The notes below the pieces were generated by a model. It did no database searches. It saw nothing but the letters and a program-made list of their open reading frames with translations, and was not told the DNA's origin. A stretch of 64,000 bases of DNA. It comes from Mugil cephalus. Lineage: Eukaryota > Chordata > Actinopteri > Mugiliformes > Mugilidae. The translations under genes and the position numbers were made by a program. The stretch spans positions 30,731,506-30,795,505 of the forward strand of contig NC_061772.1 in assembly GCF_022458985.1 (NCBI RefSeq), in the 5' to 3' direction. Shown here one piece after another: positions 39,126 through 51,026 of this stretch; position 1 is the first letter of the stretch; each line of letters starts with the position of its first letter.

Positions 39126-39861
39126 CAAATAATCGGACTAAACGTTGAGGTGATTGTTGTGATTCTGGCTCCATCGCAGTTGAGTTTAGCGCCTTTAAAA
39201 AAAAAAACTTTATTAACAAATACAGTCCAATGCAATGACAACCACCAGGGGGCTAAAAACAACCAGACACAATATTTCAGAATGTTTTATTACACAAACA
39301 CAATGAAAAAAAGTACTTAAATCCAAAGTCTTCGTGGTTAATATGTTGCTTGACCTAATTTTCAGATATTATAGAGGAGTGGTGTTTGATTAGTGGATTA
39401 TTTGCGGGTAAAGCATTTGGCTAAATGTGTAATAAGATTAATGATATAGAATTGTTTCTTTTCAGTCAGTGAAGGCAAATAATATATGTTCAAATCAAAA
39501 ATTAGGTTCACTACAAATACACAGGGTTTCTGCAGAGCCTTAAAAAGTCTTACATATGAGCATATTTTGCATTTAGGTCTTAAATCCTTACGTCCATTTA
39601 TTACCTCGTCATTTGCTTTAGTTCAATGTGTTGGTGGTTTACAGTTAGTTCCATGCAGTTCTTTGTTAAATATAACTATAAGCAGAAATAAAAGTGTCTT
39701 GTACTGGTCTGTCACGCTGCTCATCTGTGTCTTAAATGAGGTTTTCTGTATTTGAATGATCTTTTTCCCTGTACACATTATTATTTATGTCTACATTCAC
39801 ATATATGGAGGAGAACCATTGTTATTTATTTATTTGTTTTTGCTTCCTGCAGGAGTGAAAC

Positions 39862-41179
39862 ATGATGAACAACAGTCAGATGGAGGATGAAGACTTCCCT
39901 CCTCTGCCTCCTCCTCTGTCTCCGGGACAGGGAGGACAGGACCATGGGAACCTGTTCACGGACGGTGAGGAGCAGCGAAGGAGGCGCTCGCTTTGTCTTT
40001 CTGTTGTTTCGTCTGTCAACAAAGTGACGGTTGTTTTTTGTGTTTGATGAAGGGGACGAGGGAGAAGTTTCCAAACTGGCCGACGTCCCTGCAGCCAAAA
40101 GGAGAGGAGTGAAGAGACCACAGCCCAAACTGGACTCTCAGAGGTTCCTCCGTCACTTTACTTCACGGTTAAAATGTAGATTCACACGTTAAACATGGTA
40201 TTTGTTCCTTGTCATGATGAGAATCTGAGCTTTTAAAATCAGTTACAAAGGAAATACAGAGTTTACAAAGTGTGTTTCAGTAGCTAGAGTTTTATACTGT
40301 GACTTTAATTTGTATTATCGTGACCAGCTGGTTGTTGACTTGGAGACATGATCCAGATTTAGGAACAAGATGGTAGGATTCCTTTCTTCCTTCCAAGGGA
40401 GAAGGAAGGAAGGAAGAAGGAAAGGAAAGAGGGAAAAAAGAAAGAAGTAAGGAAGGGAGGGGAAGTGAAGGGAGAAAGAAATAAACTAAGGAATGTAGAA
40501 CGGAAGGAAGGATGCAATGAAGGAAATGTGGATCTGTCCAGTCTGTGGAAGCTTCCGTCCTCTAATCGAGTTTCTCTCAGGCTGACGTCAGAACGAGGAC
40601 TTCCTGCTCTTCGAACCCTGTTTGAAAACGTCCGTTTTAAAGGAAAAGGCCACGAGGTGAGTTCTGACCTGAGCGTCCGGTCTCATCTTCACCTTTAATC
40701 CTGAATAACTGCAGCGGTGACGAACGTGTCGCTGCCTTCAGGCTGAAGATCTGCAGCTGCTGATGCAGAAGATGGAGAACTGGGCCCACAGGCTTTACCC
40801 GAAACTCCAGTTTGAAGACTTCATCAGTAAAGTGGAGAAACTGGGCGGCAAAAAGGACGTACAGGTGAGACGAGGGTCCTTTAACCATCACACCTGAGCT
40901 TTCCAGGGCTTATAACAGACTTTTTACCGTCAATATTAACTTATTCCATTTTTAGGGAGGAAAACTTTTGTCCCTTCACGGTACCAACATTCACCAACTA
41001 TGTTTGAAGATGTGACGCTACCAAAACAAAAGTCCGCTCTGGATTGAGATTATTGAAAATTATATAAAAAAAAGTTTTATGATTAATACTGAAGCGTATT
41101 AGAAGATTTATGTAAAACAAAGTAGAAAAAATATTAAAATATTTACATTTTTGTGTGCGTTTTCATGCCTTAATGGTAC

Positions 41180-41244
<65 letters not shown>

Positions 41245-42648
41245 GGCAAATAAAGGGTTAAAATTATGAGATGAAACAAACTTTTAGTATTTCTGATTAG
41301 GACTGAAGTGGATTAAAAGTTTTTTTTTTCTAATTGTGCTGTTTTTAAGGCACTTTTGTGTCTACAAAATAAATTAATTAATTAAATCCATCAAAATCAG
41401 TGTTGCTACTAATCATTGACATGTTCAAGGCTTTAATAATCCCAAGAAAAATCCACTCTACATTTAGATTATTGAAAATATTTCACTTTTTGTAGTAAGT
41501 GTAAGTGTTTCATCACAACACTGACATGTTAAGGGTTAAAATTATAAAATGAATCAAAGTTAGTATTTCTGATTAGGACTGAAGTGGATTAAAAGATTCA
41601 TGTTAAAAAGGTGAAATAAATATGAAGGTGTGGTATTTTTAGGGCGTTTCTGAAGAGCTCTCTGGGTTTTGTCTTGTTGTCTTCAGACTTGTCTGAAACG
41701 CATCCGTCTGGACATGCCGCTGACGCATGACGACTTCATGGTTACAGAAGGTGAGAGGTCAAAGGTCAGACAGGCTCTGAGCATGTGCAGTAGGTGTTCA
41801 CGGTTATTCTGCTGTAGGTGACGAGGAGGCGGAGCCAGAGGCCTTCAGAGAACCTGATCCATTCGGTGACCTACAGGGACCCGTCCACTCCACCCCAGCT
41901 CCTCCTGCTCCTCCTGCTCCTCCTCATCACTCCCCGGCTGCTCCCTCTCTGACCGAGGAGCAACGTCTTCGCATGGAGCTGAACCGGCAGCGAGCTCTGG
42001 AGAGGAGGCTCGCACGCCAGAGGCAGGAGACGGGTGAGACCACGAGATGGAGCCATGAGTCATAATGTTTGACGTCATCTTTAACGAGATGAATTAACTG
42101 TAAGAAGAATCGTTTGTTTCTGCTTTAAACTGATGAGAAATTAAACTGTTCCTCGTCTCTGTCCTTCAGACTCTCAGACCGTCCTCACGTCCTCGATACA
42201 GAACGAATCCAGTTCCTCTACGGACGTCCTCAACGTCTCCGGAGACCAGGAAGGGACGGTGGAGACAAACGGTGGCAGCAGCTGCACTCAGCCGCTCAGC
42301 CAACGTCCTCCCACAGACCCTGAGCCTCTATCAGAGCCCACTGAGCGCGCTCAGACCGCCTCTGACCCAGAGCCCACCGAGCGCGATCAGACCGCGTCTG
42401 ACCCAGAGCCCACTGAGCGCGCTCAGACCGCCTCTGACCCAGAGCCCACTGAGCGCGCTCAGACCGCCTCTGACTCAGAGCCCACTGAGCGCGCTCAGAC
42501 CGCCTCCAAGCCTACAGAGGACATTCAGAATGTGCACAACTCAGAGCCCACTGAGCACGCTCAGACCGACTTGGAGCCCACTGAGCACGCTCAGACCGAC
42601 TTGGAGCCCACTGAGCACGCTCAGACCATCATTGAGGACGGAGACTAA
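39862..42648 (+). CDS. tipin: TIMELESS-interacting protein
   Basis: Seen: seven coding exons (39862-39964, 40053-40143, 40581-40656, 40742-40864, 41687-41750, 41818-42033, 42170-42648) give 383 residues; human TIPIN has 301. An acidic N-terminus ([16 protein letters not shown]) precedes the Swi3 domain at about 65-150 ([55 protein letters not shown]). A Pro-rich stretch and a basic helix ([20 protein letters not shown]) follow. Role: pairs with Timeless in the replication-fork protection complex, binds RPA, and supports the S-phase checkpoint in the nucleus. Odd: residues about 275-378 are an in-frame minisatellite of [12 protein letters not shown]-type units and then [10 protein letters not shown] units, which explains the extra length. 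An upstream non-coding exon is implied by an acceptor 9 nt before the start. It lies downstream of lctl and converges on dis3l, as in human 15q22. Confidence 0.95.
40339..40380 (+). repeat. Dispersed SINE-like element, 3' fragment F
   Basis: GACTTGGAGACATGATCCAG and ATTTAGGAACAAGATGG match the 3' block of copy D at 35328. A pyrimidine patch and purine/GGAA-rich sequence follow. It lies in tipin intron 2. Confidence 0.7.
41184..41241. repeat. AT dinucleotide microsatellite
   Basis: About 29 AT units in tipin intron 4. Confidence 0.98.
42319..42632. repeat. Coding minisatellite in the last tipin exon
   Basis: Tandem units of about 36-39 nt (CCCACTGAGCGCGCTCAGAC core) give way to 30-nt units (CCCACTGAGCACGCTCAGAC plus CGACTTGGAG). 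Every unit is a multiple of three, so the frame is kept. Units differ by a few bases and contain a GAGCGCGCTC palindrome. Confidence 0.95.
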
Positions 42649-42724
42649 ACACTTCACTTGAATATTTGTTTAGTTCCTGCTGCTGTTTGTTTGTTTTCTT
42701 TCATAAATGTAAATGTAATTCATC

Positions 42725-42730
42725 AATAAA
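42725..42730 (+). terminator. tipin polyadenylation signal
   Basis: AATAAA 77 nt after the tipin stop. Confidence 0.65.
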
Positions 42731-42894
42731 TGTTTAATTCAATGTGTTGAAAAAAATATTCCTCCTCCCTGTTTTGTTTTCTGTCCCCAGTTCCTTCTCG
42801 TTATTCTTTTTTACCAGTTTTTCACTTATTCTTCTCCCCTTCTTTACTTCTCTTTAATCGTCTCCTTTCTAACTTTTCCTCGTTTCCTCCTCTG

Positions 42895-42900
42895 TTTATT
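42895..42900 (-). terminator. dis3l polyadenylation signal
   Basis: AATAAA on the minus strand about 365 nt past the dis3l stop. Confidence 0.5.
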
Positions 42901-43263
42901 TTTTTATGCTTCCATCTCCACCTCCTCCTATTCTTTTCGTCTATTAAACCTTTGTCTTCTCCCCTTGTTTTCTCTTCCTCGTGTATTTTCCTCCCTACCT
43001 TCCTCTTTATGCCCTTTTCTTTTCCATCCCTTCTTCCTCTTTACTCCTTTCCTGTTTCTTTACTCCTCTTCTTCCTCCTCTTCTATCTCCACTAGTTTGT
43101 TGCTCCTCTTCATCAGAGTCCTAATTGTGTTTAATTCTTTTCATCTTTTAAAAAAAAAAACATCTGTTGTTTTGTTTCCTTTAATTAAAACTTTTCTCAT
43201 TTTAAAACGTTAAAAACATTTTTAATCAAAACTGAGTCAAAGTAAAAACTGAACGTTGGGTTT

Positions 43264-46200
43264 TTAAGGCGCCTCCTTCAGAGCCAGCTCCTTCACCTCC
43301 TCCAGCAGCGAGTACAGGTTGGGCATCTTACTCTGGCGGAACTCCCTCTCCTCCTTGGAGAGTTCTGGGAGGCGAGACGCCTCCTCCTTCTCCTGGGCCT
43401 GCGCCTCCTCAGCCTGCTGCACCTCCTTGACCAGCTGGCTGCGGAGCCGGGAGGGAGGAGGCCGGGGGCCGGAGCTGTGGGGAGGCCGGTTACTGATCAC
43501 CTCCAGCTTTAGGTAGTCGGCGTGGCAGGAGGAGGTGGAGGAGGAGAAGGAGATACGGACCTGGAGAGAGAAAAGATTATTAATTAATCAGGTCAGAAGG
43601 AGGAGGAGGAGGAGGAGTTAACCTTCAGTAATGATATCTAATAAATACAGAGACTTTGAGGAGGTGCTCAGCTCCTCCATCCTCCCTCATCACCTCCCTT
43701 TCTTCAACTTTCTACCTCCCCCTCCATCCTCCTCCTTCTGTTCCTTCTCCATCATCTCTGCCTCCCTTTTCTCCTCTTCATGACCCTTTCTTCTCCTCAT
43801 TCTCCTCCACCTCCTCTCCCTCCCTCCCTCTCTTCTCCTCCTCCTCCTCTAGTTCCAGTGGATGTGACCGATGTTGTATCCGATGACGTCATGTGATCCG
43901 TCTCCACGGTAACGCCCGCTGACCTCCATGTAAATATTGATGTTAAACCTCTGAGGAGGAGGTGATTAAATAATGAATCCGAGGCCACTTCCTGTCGCAT
44001 TAGATCAGGAGGAGATCCTCCACTCACCGTGATGTGGTCGAAAATCCTGAAGCAGGAGGTGCCGGAGCTGGAGGTGGTGGTGATGTGGTCTAGGTGGTGC
44101 CTCACTGAGCCCTTCAGCCAATGACAGCGTCCGTCGGCTCCCACCGCCACCACCCGACCGTCCCTGTGCGCCAGGAAGACCGGCTCCTTCATGCCGTACC
44201 TGCAACACATAGCATACTCATGCTAACATGACGTCTAGGCTAATTTAGTCACATTATCTTGTGTATGCTAACATAGCAGCTAACAATAGCTTATTTAAAC
44301 TGATTAAGTAGCTAACACGTAGCTAACACATTATGATATTTAGACTAATTAAGACGCTAACATTAACTTGTGTATGCTAATATAGATGCTAAGATGAGAT
44401 TTTTTCGGGGTAATCAAATATTATCTTGTTGATGCTAGCATAACGGCTAACTTTATCTTGTTTATGCTAACATAATAACTGACATCAGTTTGTTTGGGCT
44501 ATTAAAGTAGCTAACATTAGCTTGTCTAAACTAATTAAGTGGCTAAAATTTTCTTGTTTGTGCTAACATAGCAACTAGCAATATGTTTAGGCTAATTAAA
44601 TAGCTAACACTCTCTTGTTTAAGCTAATATAGCATCCAACATTAGCTTGTTTAGGTTGATTAAATCAGTAACCTGATTTTGATTATGCGAATATAGCAGC
44701 TAACATTAGCTTTTGGGCTAATTAAGTAGCCAACATTATCTTGTTTATGCTTCTAACAGCAGCTAACATTATCATATTTTGGACAGCATAGTTGCTTATA
44801 TTGTTTTTTGTGCTAACATAGCAGCTAGCAAGCTAACACGAGCTTGTTTAAGATAATGAAGTAGCTAAGATTATCTTGTTGATGATAACATTGTGATATT
44901 TAGCTTAATTAAGACGCGAACATTATCTTGTTTATGCTAATGTAGCAGCTAACATTAGTTTGATTAAGCTATTTAAGTGTTTATGTGTAATATTCCTCTT
45001 TTAATGCTAGTTTTTCTTTGTCTACTCTCAGGAATCTGCTGAAGTTTCGACTCATTTATTCATTTATTATTTGAACCTTCACTTAGGAAGGAACCATGAA
45101 CCGCAACAAGTCCAGGTTTTGTTTTTCTCTGTTTGTTTTTTCAAAAGGTTTCTTACTCTGGGACAAAGACCAGGACGCCGTTGTCTCGGATGGAGTAGAT
45201 GACAGCTTCGGTCACACAGCGTGGGTCCGTCTCAGGGTCTCTGTCCCTGAAGTAGAGACACTGGAACAGATTCGTGGACTGACGCTGGACCACTTTAGCG
45301 GCCTGGAAGCAAAAACAAGAGTGAGTTTATGTCTGTAATTTGTCTCTTAATAATTAGTCAGACATGAACGCGGCTCTGACCAGGTTCCTGCCGTTGATGT
45401 GCTGAGCCAGTTCCTGGACGTCTTTGTTGGTGGCCGGCGGCCTGAGAGGAGCCACGCCGCCGTCCATGCTGATGGCCGCCATGAGGAGGCGGTGGACCAC
45501 GATGTCGGCGTAGCGACGGATGGGTGAGGTGAAGTGTGTGTAGCGATCCAGAGCCAGACCTGTTAGGCCAGACCAGCACAGCACATTCATTCATTCATTC
45601 ATTCATTCATCAAATCACGGGCATAAAGACTCCCTGGTTTCTGCTCATCTTTAAAAAAGTTTACGATGAGATTAGAGATTAGGGAAGGAAGGAAGGAAGG
45701 AAGGAAGGAAGGAAGGACACTTAGAAATATTAGACATAAATGCTTGTGTTGGTCCTGATGGTTATTTACCGTAATGGTAGAACTGGTCCAGAGGCTGAGA
45801 GCCCGTGGAGAAGTACAGGGCCTGGGACATGGTGTGGGTCGCCATTATCCTCAGGATCCTGTTCACAAGGGGGTCCTCAGGGTCCACGGCTCGGTCCAGA
45901 GACTCCGCCAAGTCCTTATTGGACCTGGAGGAACAGAGTTTAGACGTCACCCCACATCAAACAACAGAAGGAAGGAAGGAGGCATGGAAGGAGGCTGTAC
46001 AGTGTTGCCGTGGGTTACCTGGTGCTGATGCTGAAGCCCCTGGAGGTGGCGCTAACCACCAGGTCAAAGAAGAGGTCCCGCCGTGGGGCGGTGTGGCGTC
46101 TCAGCAGGGCCTGGTGGGGGAAGCTCTCCTGGATCTTTACCGCCACCTGTTGGTTGGCGAAGATCATGCACTCAGCCACGGTCTCGTGGACCTCCAGAGG

Positions 46201-49200
46201 CTGGCTAGGAACCAGGGCCGCGATGTTCCTCGTCTCGTCCAGCTGAGCCCGAACCTGAGGAGGAGAAAGACATGAAGGAAGGCGAGGAGGAAGAGGAGGA
46301 GAAGAGGTGACCCCCTCCACACCTCCTCCATTAGTCCAGTTAATCAATCCTACCTCCACTCCCTCCAGCTCCAGCGCTCCTCCTCGGCCCCTCTTAGCTC
46401 GCAGGTGTCTGGCCACATGTGTCAACGTCTTCAGAGCCTGGCGGAGCTCCTTCAGCTTCGCCTCCTTCTCCTGGGCGCCCAGCTCCTTCAGCTCCGGGAC
46501 GTCGGCCTCCTCCCCGTTGAGGAGTTGCTGGGCCAGTTCGTAATGGAGCTGGTAGGAGGATTTGATGACGGTCCGTCCGTACCAGACGTCTTTCACGTCC
46601 AAGGTTTCAGCATCCAGCTTCCACAGGACGCTCATCGCATACCTGCCAGAGAACAACACACGACACGAAACGCCGAGAAAAAAGTCAAAATACAATGAAA
46701 AAGCTGAGAATACAGTATAAAATATATAAAATGAAATATAAGAAAATATCTTGAGAACAACGTAGAATACAATGTGGAGAAAAAGTCGTAATTTCGAGAA
46801 AAAAAAGTCAAAATGTTGAGGAAAAAATCGACGCGCTCTCATTTTGTCCTGATGGAGGCTCTGACACTGATTTAACAATCATGATGATTTAAGACATTTA
46901 ATCTAGATTTCAGTTCTTATTTTGCCCACTCACCTGTCGACTCCTTGCAGCAGAGAGCAGACGTCTGCGCTGAGGACGGGGGGCAACATGTCGTACCTCC
47001 GGTCCGTCAGGTAGTAGGTGGTGGCCCTGAAGGAAGACACCTATGATTAGAGACCAGGGTCCACAGAAACCAGGGTCCATAGAGTCCAGAGTCCATGGAG
47101 ACCAGGGTCCACGGAGACCAGGGTCCACAGAGACCAGGGTCCATACAGACCAGGGTCCATACAGTCCAGAGTCCATGGAGACCAGGGTCCATAGAAACCA
47201 GGGCCCATAGAGACCAGGGTCCATATAGACCAGGGTCCACAGAGACCAGGGTCCACGGAAACCAGGGTCCACGGAAACCAGGGTCCACAGAGACCAGGGC
47301 CCATAGAAACCAGGGTCCATGGAGACCAGGGTCCATAGAAACCAGGGCCCATAGAGACCAGGGTCCATAGAAACCAGGGTCCATAGAGACCAGGGTCCAC
47401 AGAGACCAGGGTCCACAGAGACCAGGGCCCACAGAGACCAGGGCCCATAGAAACCAGGGTCCATAGAGACCAGGGTCCACAGAGACCAGGGTCCACAGAG
47501 ACCAGGGTCCATAGATATTCATGCTTTCCAGGCTGGACTGACCTGGATCGAGCCTCCAGGTCTGTGAGTGAACCCTCCTTAACGAAGTGAGTGACGTCTG
47601 CGATGTGGACTCCGAGCTCCAGCACCTTCCCTCCGTCCAGGCTTCGTACCGACATCGTGTCGTCCACGTCCTCGCAGCCCTTAGGGTCGATGCTGAACAC
47701 CAGGTGAGTCCCGCGGAGGTCCCGCCTCTTCGCCACCTCAGACGGATCCACCCTCCACGGTTTGTCGGGGGAACTCACCGGCATCTCTCTGAGCTGGAGG
47801 CGCACGGACACAACAGATCGTAGTTAATAAGATAATTAATTAATCCGATTATAAAAGGTGAGGATTTAAACTTATAGAACTTATAAATGAAACAACTACA
47901 GTACCCACAATCCTCTCTGCTCCACTCTGCAATGCTGGGGGTCATTAGAAACTAGAGAAGCTGCTCTTTCTGTTGACACCCAGCATCACATATCAGGAGC
48001 TAACCCGCTAGCCTCAGCTAACGGCTAACAGCTAACAGCTAACAGATTTATTCTTCTGTCTCAATAATTCATCCTGAAAACAACAGATTTAATTGTTACT
48101 GTTTTTATCGACGTGTTCTTCTGCCTCCCTCTGGTGGTCGATCGTGTATATCACCTTGTAGCAAAAGTTAGCTTAGCATTGATATGTAGCATGCTTTGGC
48201 AGATGCAATGTTACACTGAAGTCTGAACTACCCACAGACCAGGGTCCATATAGACCAGGGTCCACGGAGACCAGGGTCCACAGAGACCAGGGTCCATATA
48301 GACCAGGGTCCACAGAGACCAGGGTCCATCATAGAGACCAGGGTCCATCATAGAGACCAGGGTCCACAGAGACCAGGGTCCATCATAGAGACCAGGGTCC
48401 ATCATAGAGACCAGGGTCCACAGAGACCAGGGTATCTCCCTGATCTACTTTGGGTTTTTTCTGATGTTTCCTGGGAGACATGAAGCTGTGAGTAGTTTCT
48501 TTCTCTGACCTGAGCCTCAGAGAAGGGAGGAACGTGGATGCAGTTCTCGATGAGGAGGGTCTGGACCTCCGTCTCCAGCTCTCCGGCTCGGCCCAGAACC
48601 CGAACGCTGTGGCCGTTGGGGTAGAGCGACGTGGTCTCCCACGAATCGATGCGCACCACCACCCTGTGTTCCTGGGACAGGAAATGGAGACGAGAAGTCA
48701 CCTCGTTAAGGATTAAAGAAGAAAAACAACAACAAACACAGACATCTCCAGCTTTACACGCATGCTTTTATTTTGAAAGTGTGACACAAAGTCTTCCTTC
48801 CTTCCTCCCTGAACCCAACCCAGTACCAGCTGCAGCGTTTTGCAGGTGTGATGTGATAGAGGTGGAGGGTGAACCTGCAGAGCGTCGGCCTGCTGAGTGC
48901 TGATGCGTATTTTGGGGATGCGACGGTCCCAGGGAACAACCAGGATCCTCTGAGAGTTCCTGGTCTGGCTCTGGGTCCCGTCTCTGATGGGGAAAGTTAC
49001 CACGTAGTCCCTCCAGTTCTTCTGCATGATCCCCACAACACGACCTGGGGGGAGGAAGGGGGGAGGAAGGGGGGAGGAAGGGAGATCACATCAGACACCA
49101 TGATGCAACCAGCACATGTTCCTAATATCTGGGCTGGATTTACATTAGAATGACTGCACTCGTGTACCTAATGATTTGGCCACTGAGTGTGTTTCCCGGA

Positions 49201-50985
49201 CTAAATGAAGGAGACTCCCTGTGTGTTTGTCCAGAGTGGAGCGTCTCACCTGTGGGCATCGGTTTACTGTGTCCGTCCTGTCCCTCCTTCTCGTCCCCGT
49301 GTCCCTCCGTCAGAGACGTCCCCTTCCCTCTCCACTCACTCTTTGGTAACAGCTCCACCACCACCACGTCTCCATGGATCGCACGGTTACGGTTCTTATC
49401 TCTGATCAGCACTCGACCCAGGTCTGGATGAGAGGATGAGGGGATGAGAGGATGAGATGATGAGAGGATGAGATGGTGAGAGGATGAGGGGATGAGATGA
49501 TGAGAGGATGAGATGGTGAGAGGATGAGGGGATGAGATGATGAGATGGTGAGAGGATGAGGGGATGAGATGATGAAGGGGATGAGATGGTGAGGGGATGA
49601 GATGGTGAGAGGATGAGGGGATGAGATGATGAGAGGATGAGATGGTGAGAGGATGAGGGGATGAGATGATGAAGGGGATGAGATGATGAGAGGATGAGAT
49701 GGTGAGAGGATGAGGGGATGAGATGATGAGAGGATGAGGGGATGAGATGGTGAGATGGTGAGAGGATGAGAGGATGTGGGGATGAGAGGATGAGATGATC
49801 AGAGGATGAGATGATGAGAGGATGAGATGATGAGAGGATGAGATGATGAGGGGATGAGATGATGAGAGGATGAGATGGTGAGAGGATGAGGGGATGAGAT
49901 GATGAGAGGTGAGAGGATGAAGGGGATGAGATGGTGAGAGGATGAGGGGATGAGATGATGAGAGGATGAGGGGATGAGATGATGAGAGGATGAGATGATG
50001 AGAGGATGAGATGATGAGAGGATGAGGGGATGAGATGATGAGAGGATGAGATGGTGAGAGGATGAGGGGATGAGATGATGAGAGGTGAGAGGATGAAGGG
50101 GATGAGATGGTGAGGGGATGAGATGGTGAGAGGATGAGGGGATGAGATGATGAGAGGATGAGGGGATGAGATGATGAGAGGATGAGATGATGAGAGGATG
50201 AGATGGTGAGAGGATGAGGGGATGAGATGATGAGAGGATGAGATGGTGAGAGGATGAGGGGATGAGATGATGAGAGGTGAGAGGATGAAGGGGATGAGAT
50301 GGTGAGGGGATGAGATGGTGAGAGGATGAGGGGATGAGATGATGAGAGGATGAGGGGATGAGATGATGAGAGGATGAGGGGATGAGATGATGAGAGGATG
50401 AGATGATGAGAGGATGAGATGGTGAGAGGATGAGGGGATGAGATGATGAGAGGATGAGATGGTGAGAGGATGAGGGGATGAGATGATGAGAGGTGAGAGG
50501 ATGAAGGGGATGAGATGGTGAGGGGATGAGATGGTGAGAGGATGAGGGGATGAGATGATGAGAGGATGAGAGGATGAGATGGTGAGAGGATGAGATGGTG
50601 AGAGGATGAGATGGTGAGAGGATGAGAGGATGAAGGGGATGAGATGGTGAGAGGATGAGATGGTGAGAGGATGAGGGGATGAGAGGATGAGATGATGAGA
50701 GGATGAGATGGTGAGAGGATGAGATGGTGAGAGGATGAGGGGATGAGATGATGAGAGGATGAGAGGATGAGATGGTGAGAGGATGAGATGGTGAGAGGAT
50801 GAGATGGTGAGAGGATGAGAGGATGAAGGGGATGAGATGGTGAGAGGATGAGATGGTGAGAGGATGAGGGGATGAGAGGATGAGATGATGAGAGGATGAG
50901 ATGATCAGAGGATGAGAGGATGAGGGGATGAGAGGATGCAGGTGGGCCAGAGGCCATGTTTTTTTTGTTTCTGTTTTTCTACCTG

Positions 50986-51026
<41 letters not shown>

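Larger units (their letters stand above)
38156..39861. other. lctl 3' UTR, tipin promoter and non-coding first exon
   Basis: The left part is lctl 3' UTR with AATAAA at 38473-38478. The tipin promoter lies near 38700-38800. A tipin 5' UTR intron must end at the acceptor CTGCAG 39847-39852, just before the ATG. A TG microsatellite lies at 39033-39122. No other coding exon is visible. Confidence 0.6.
42649..43263. other. Convergent 3' UTR interval between tipin and dis3l
   Basis: Pyrimidine-rich on the plus strand (CTTCCTCC stretches at 42770-43100). The two polyadenylation hexamers (42725 + and 42895 -) do not cross, so the transcripts may just abut. No coding exon is visible. Confidence 0.65.

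Noticed and set aside
46910-47811. Minus-strand WTLVSMDPG repeat proteins
   Set aside because: The 16-bp minisatellite cycles through frames. The flanking real exons (46934-47026 and 47543-47793) join over it in correct phase.
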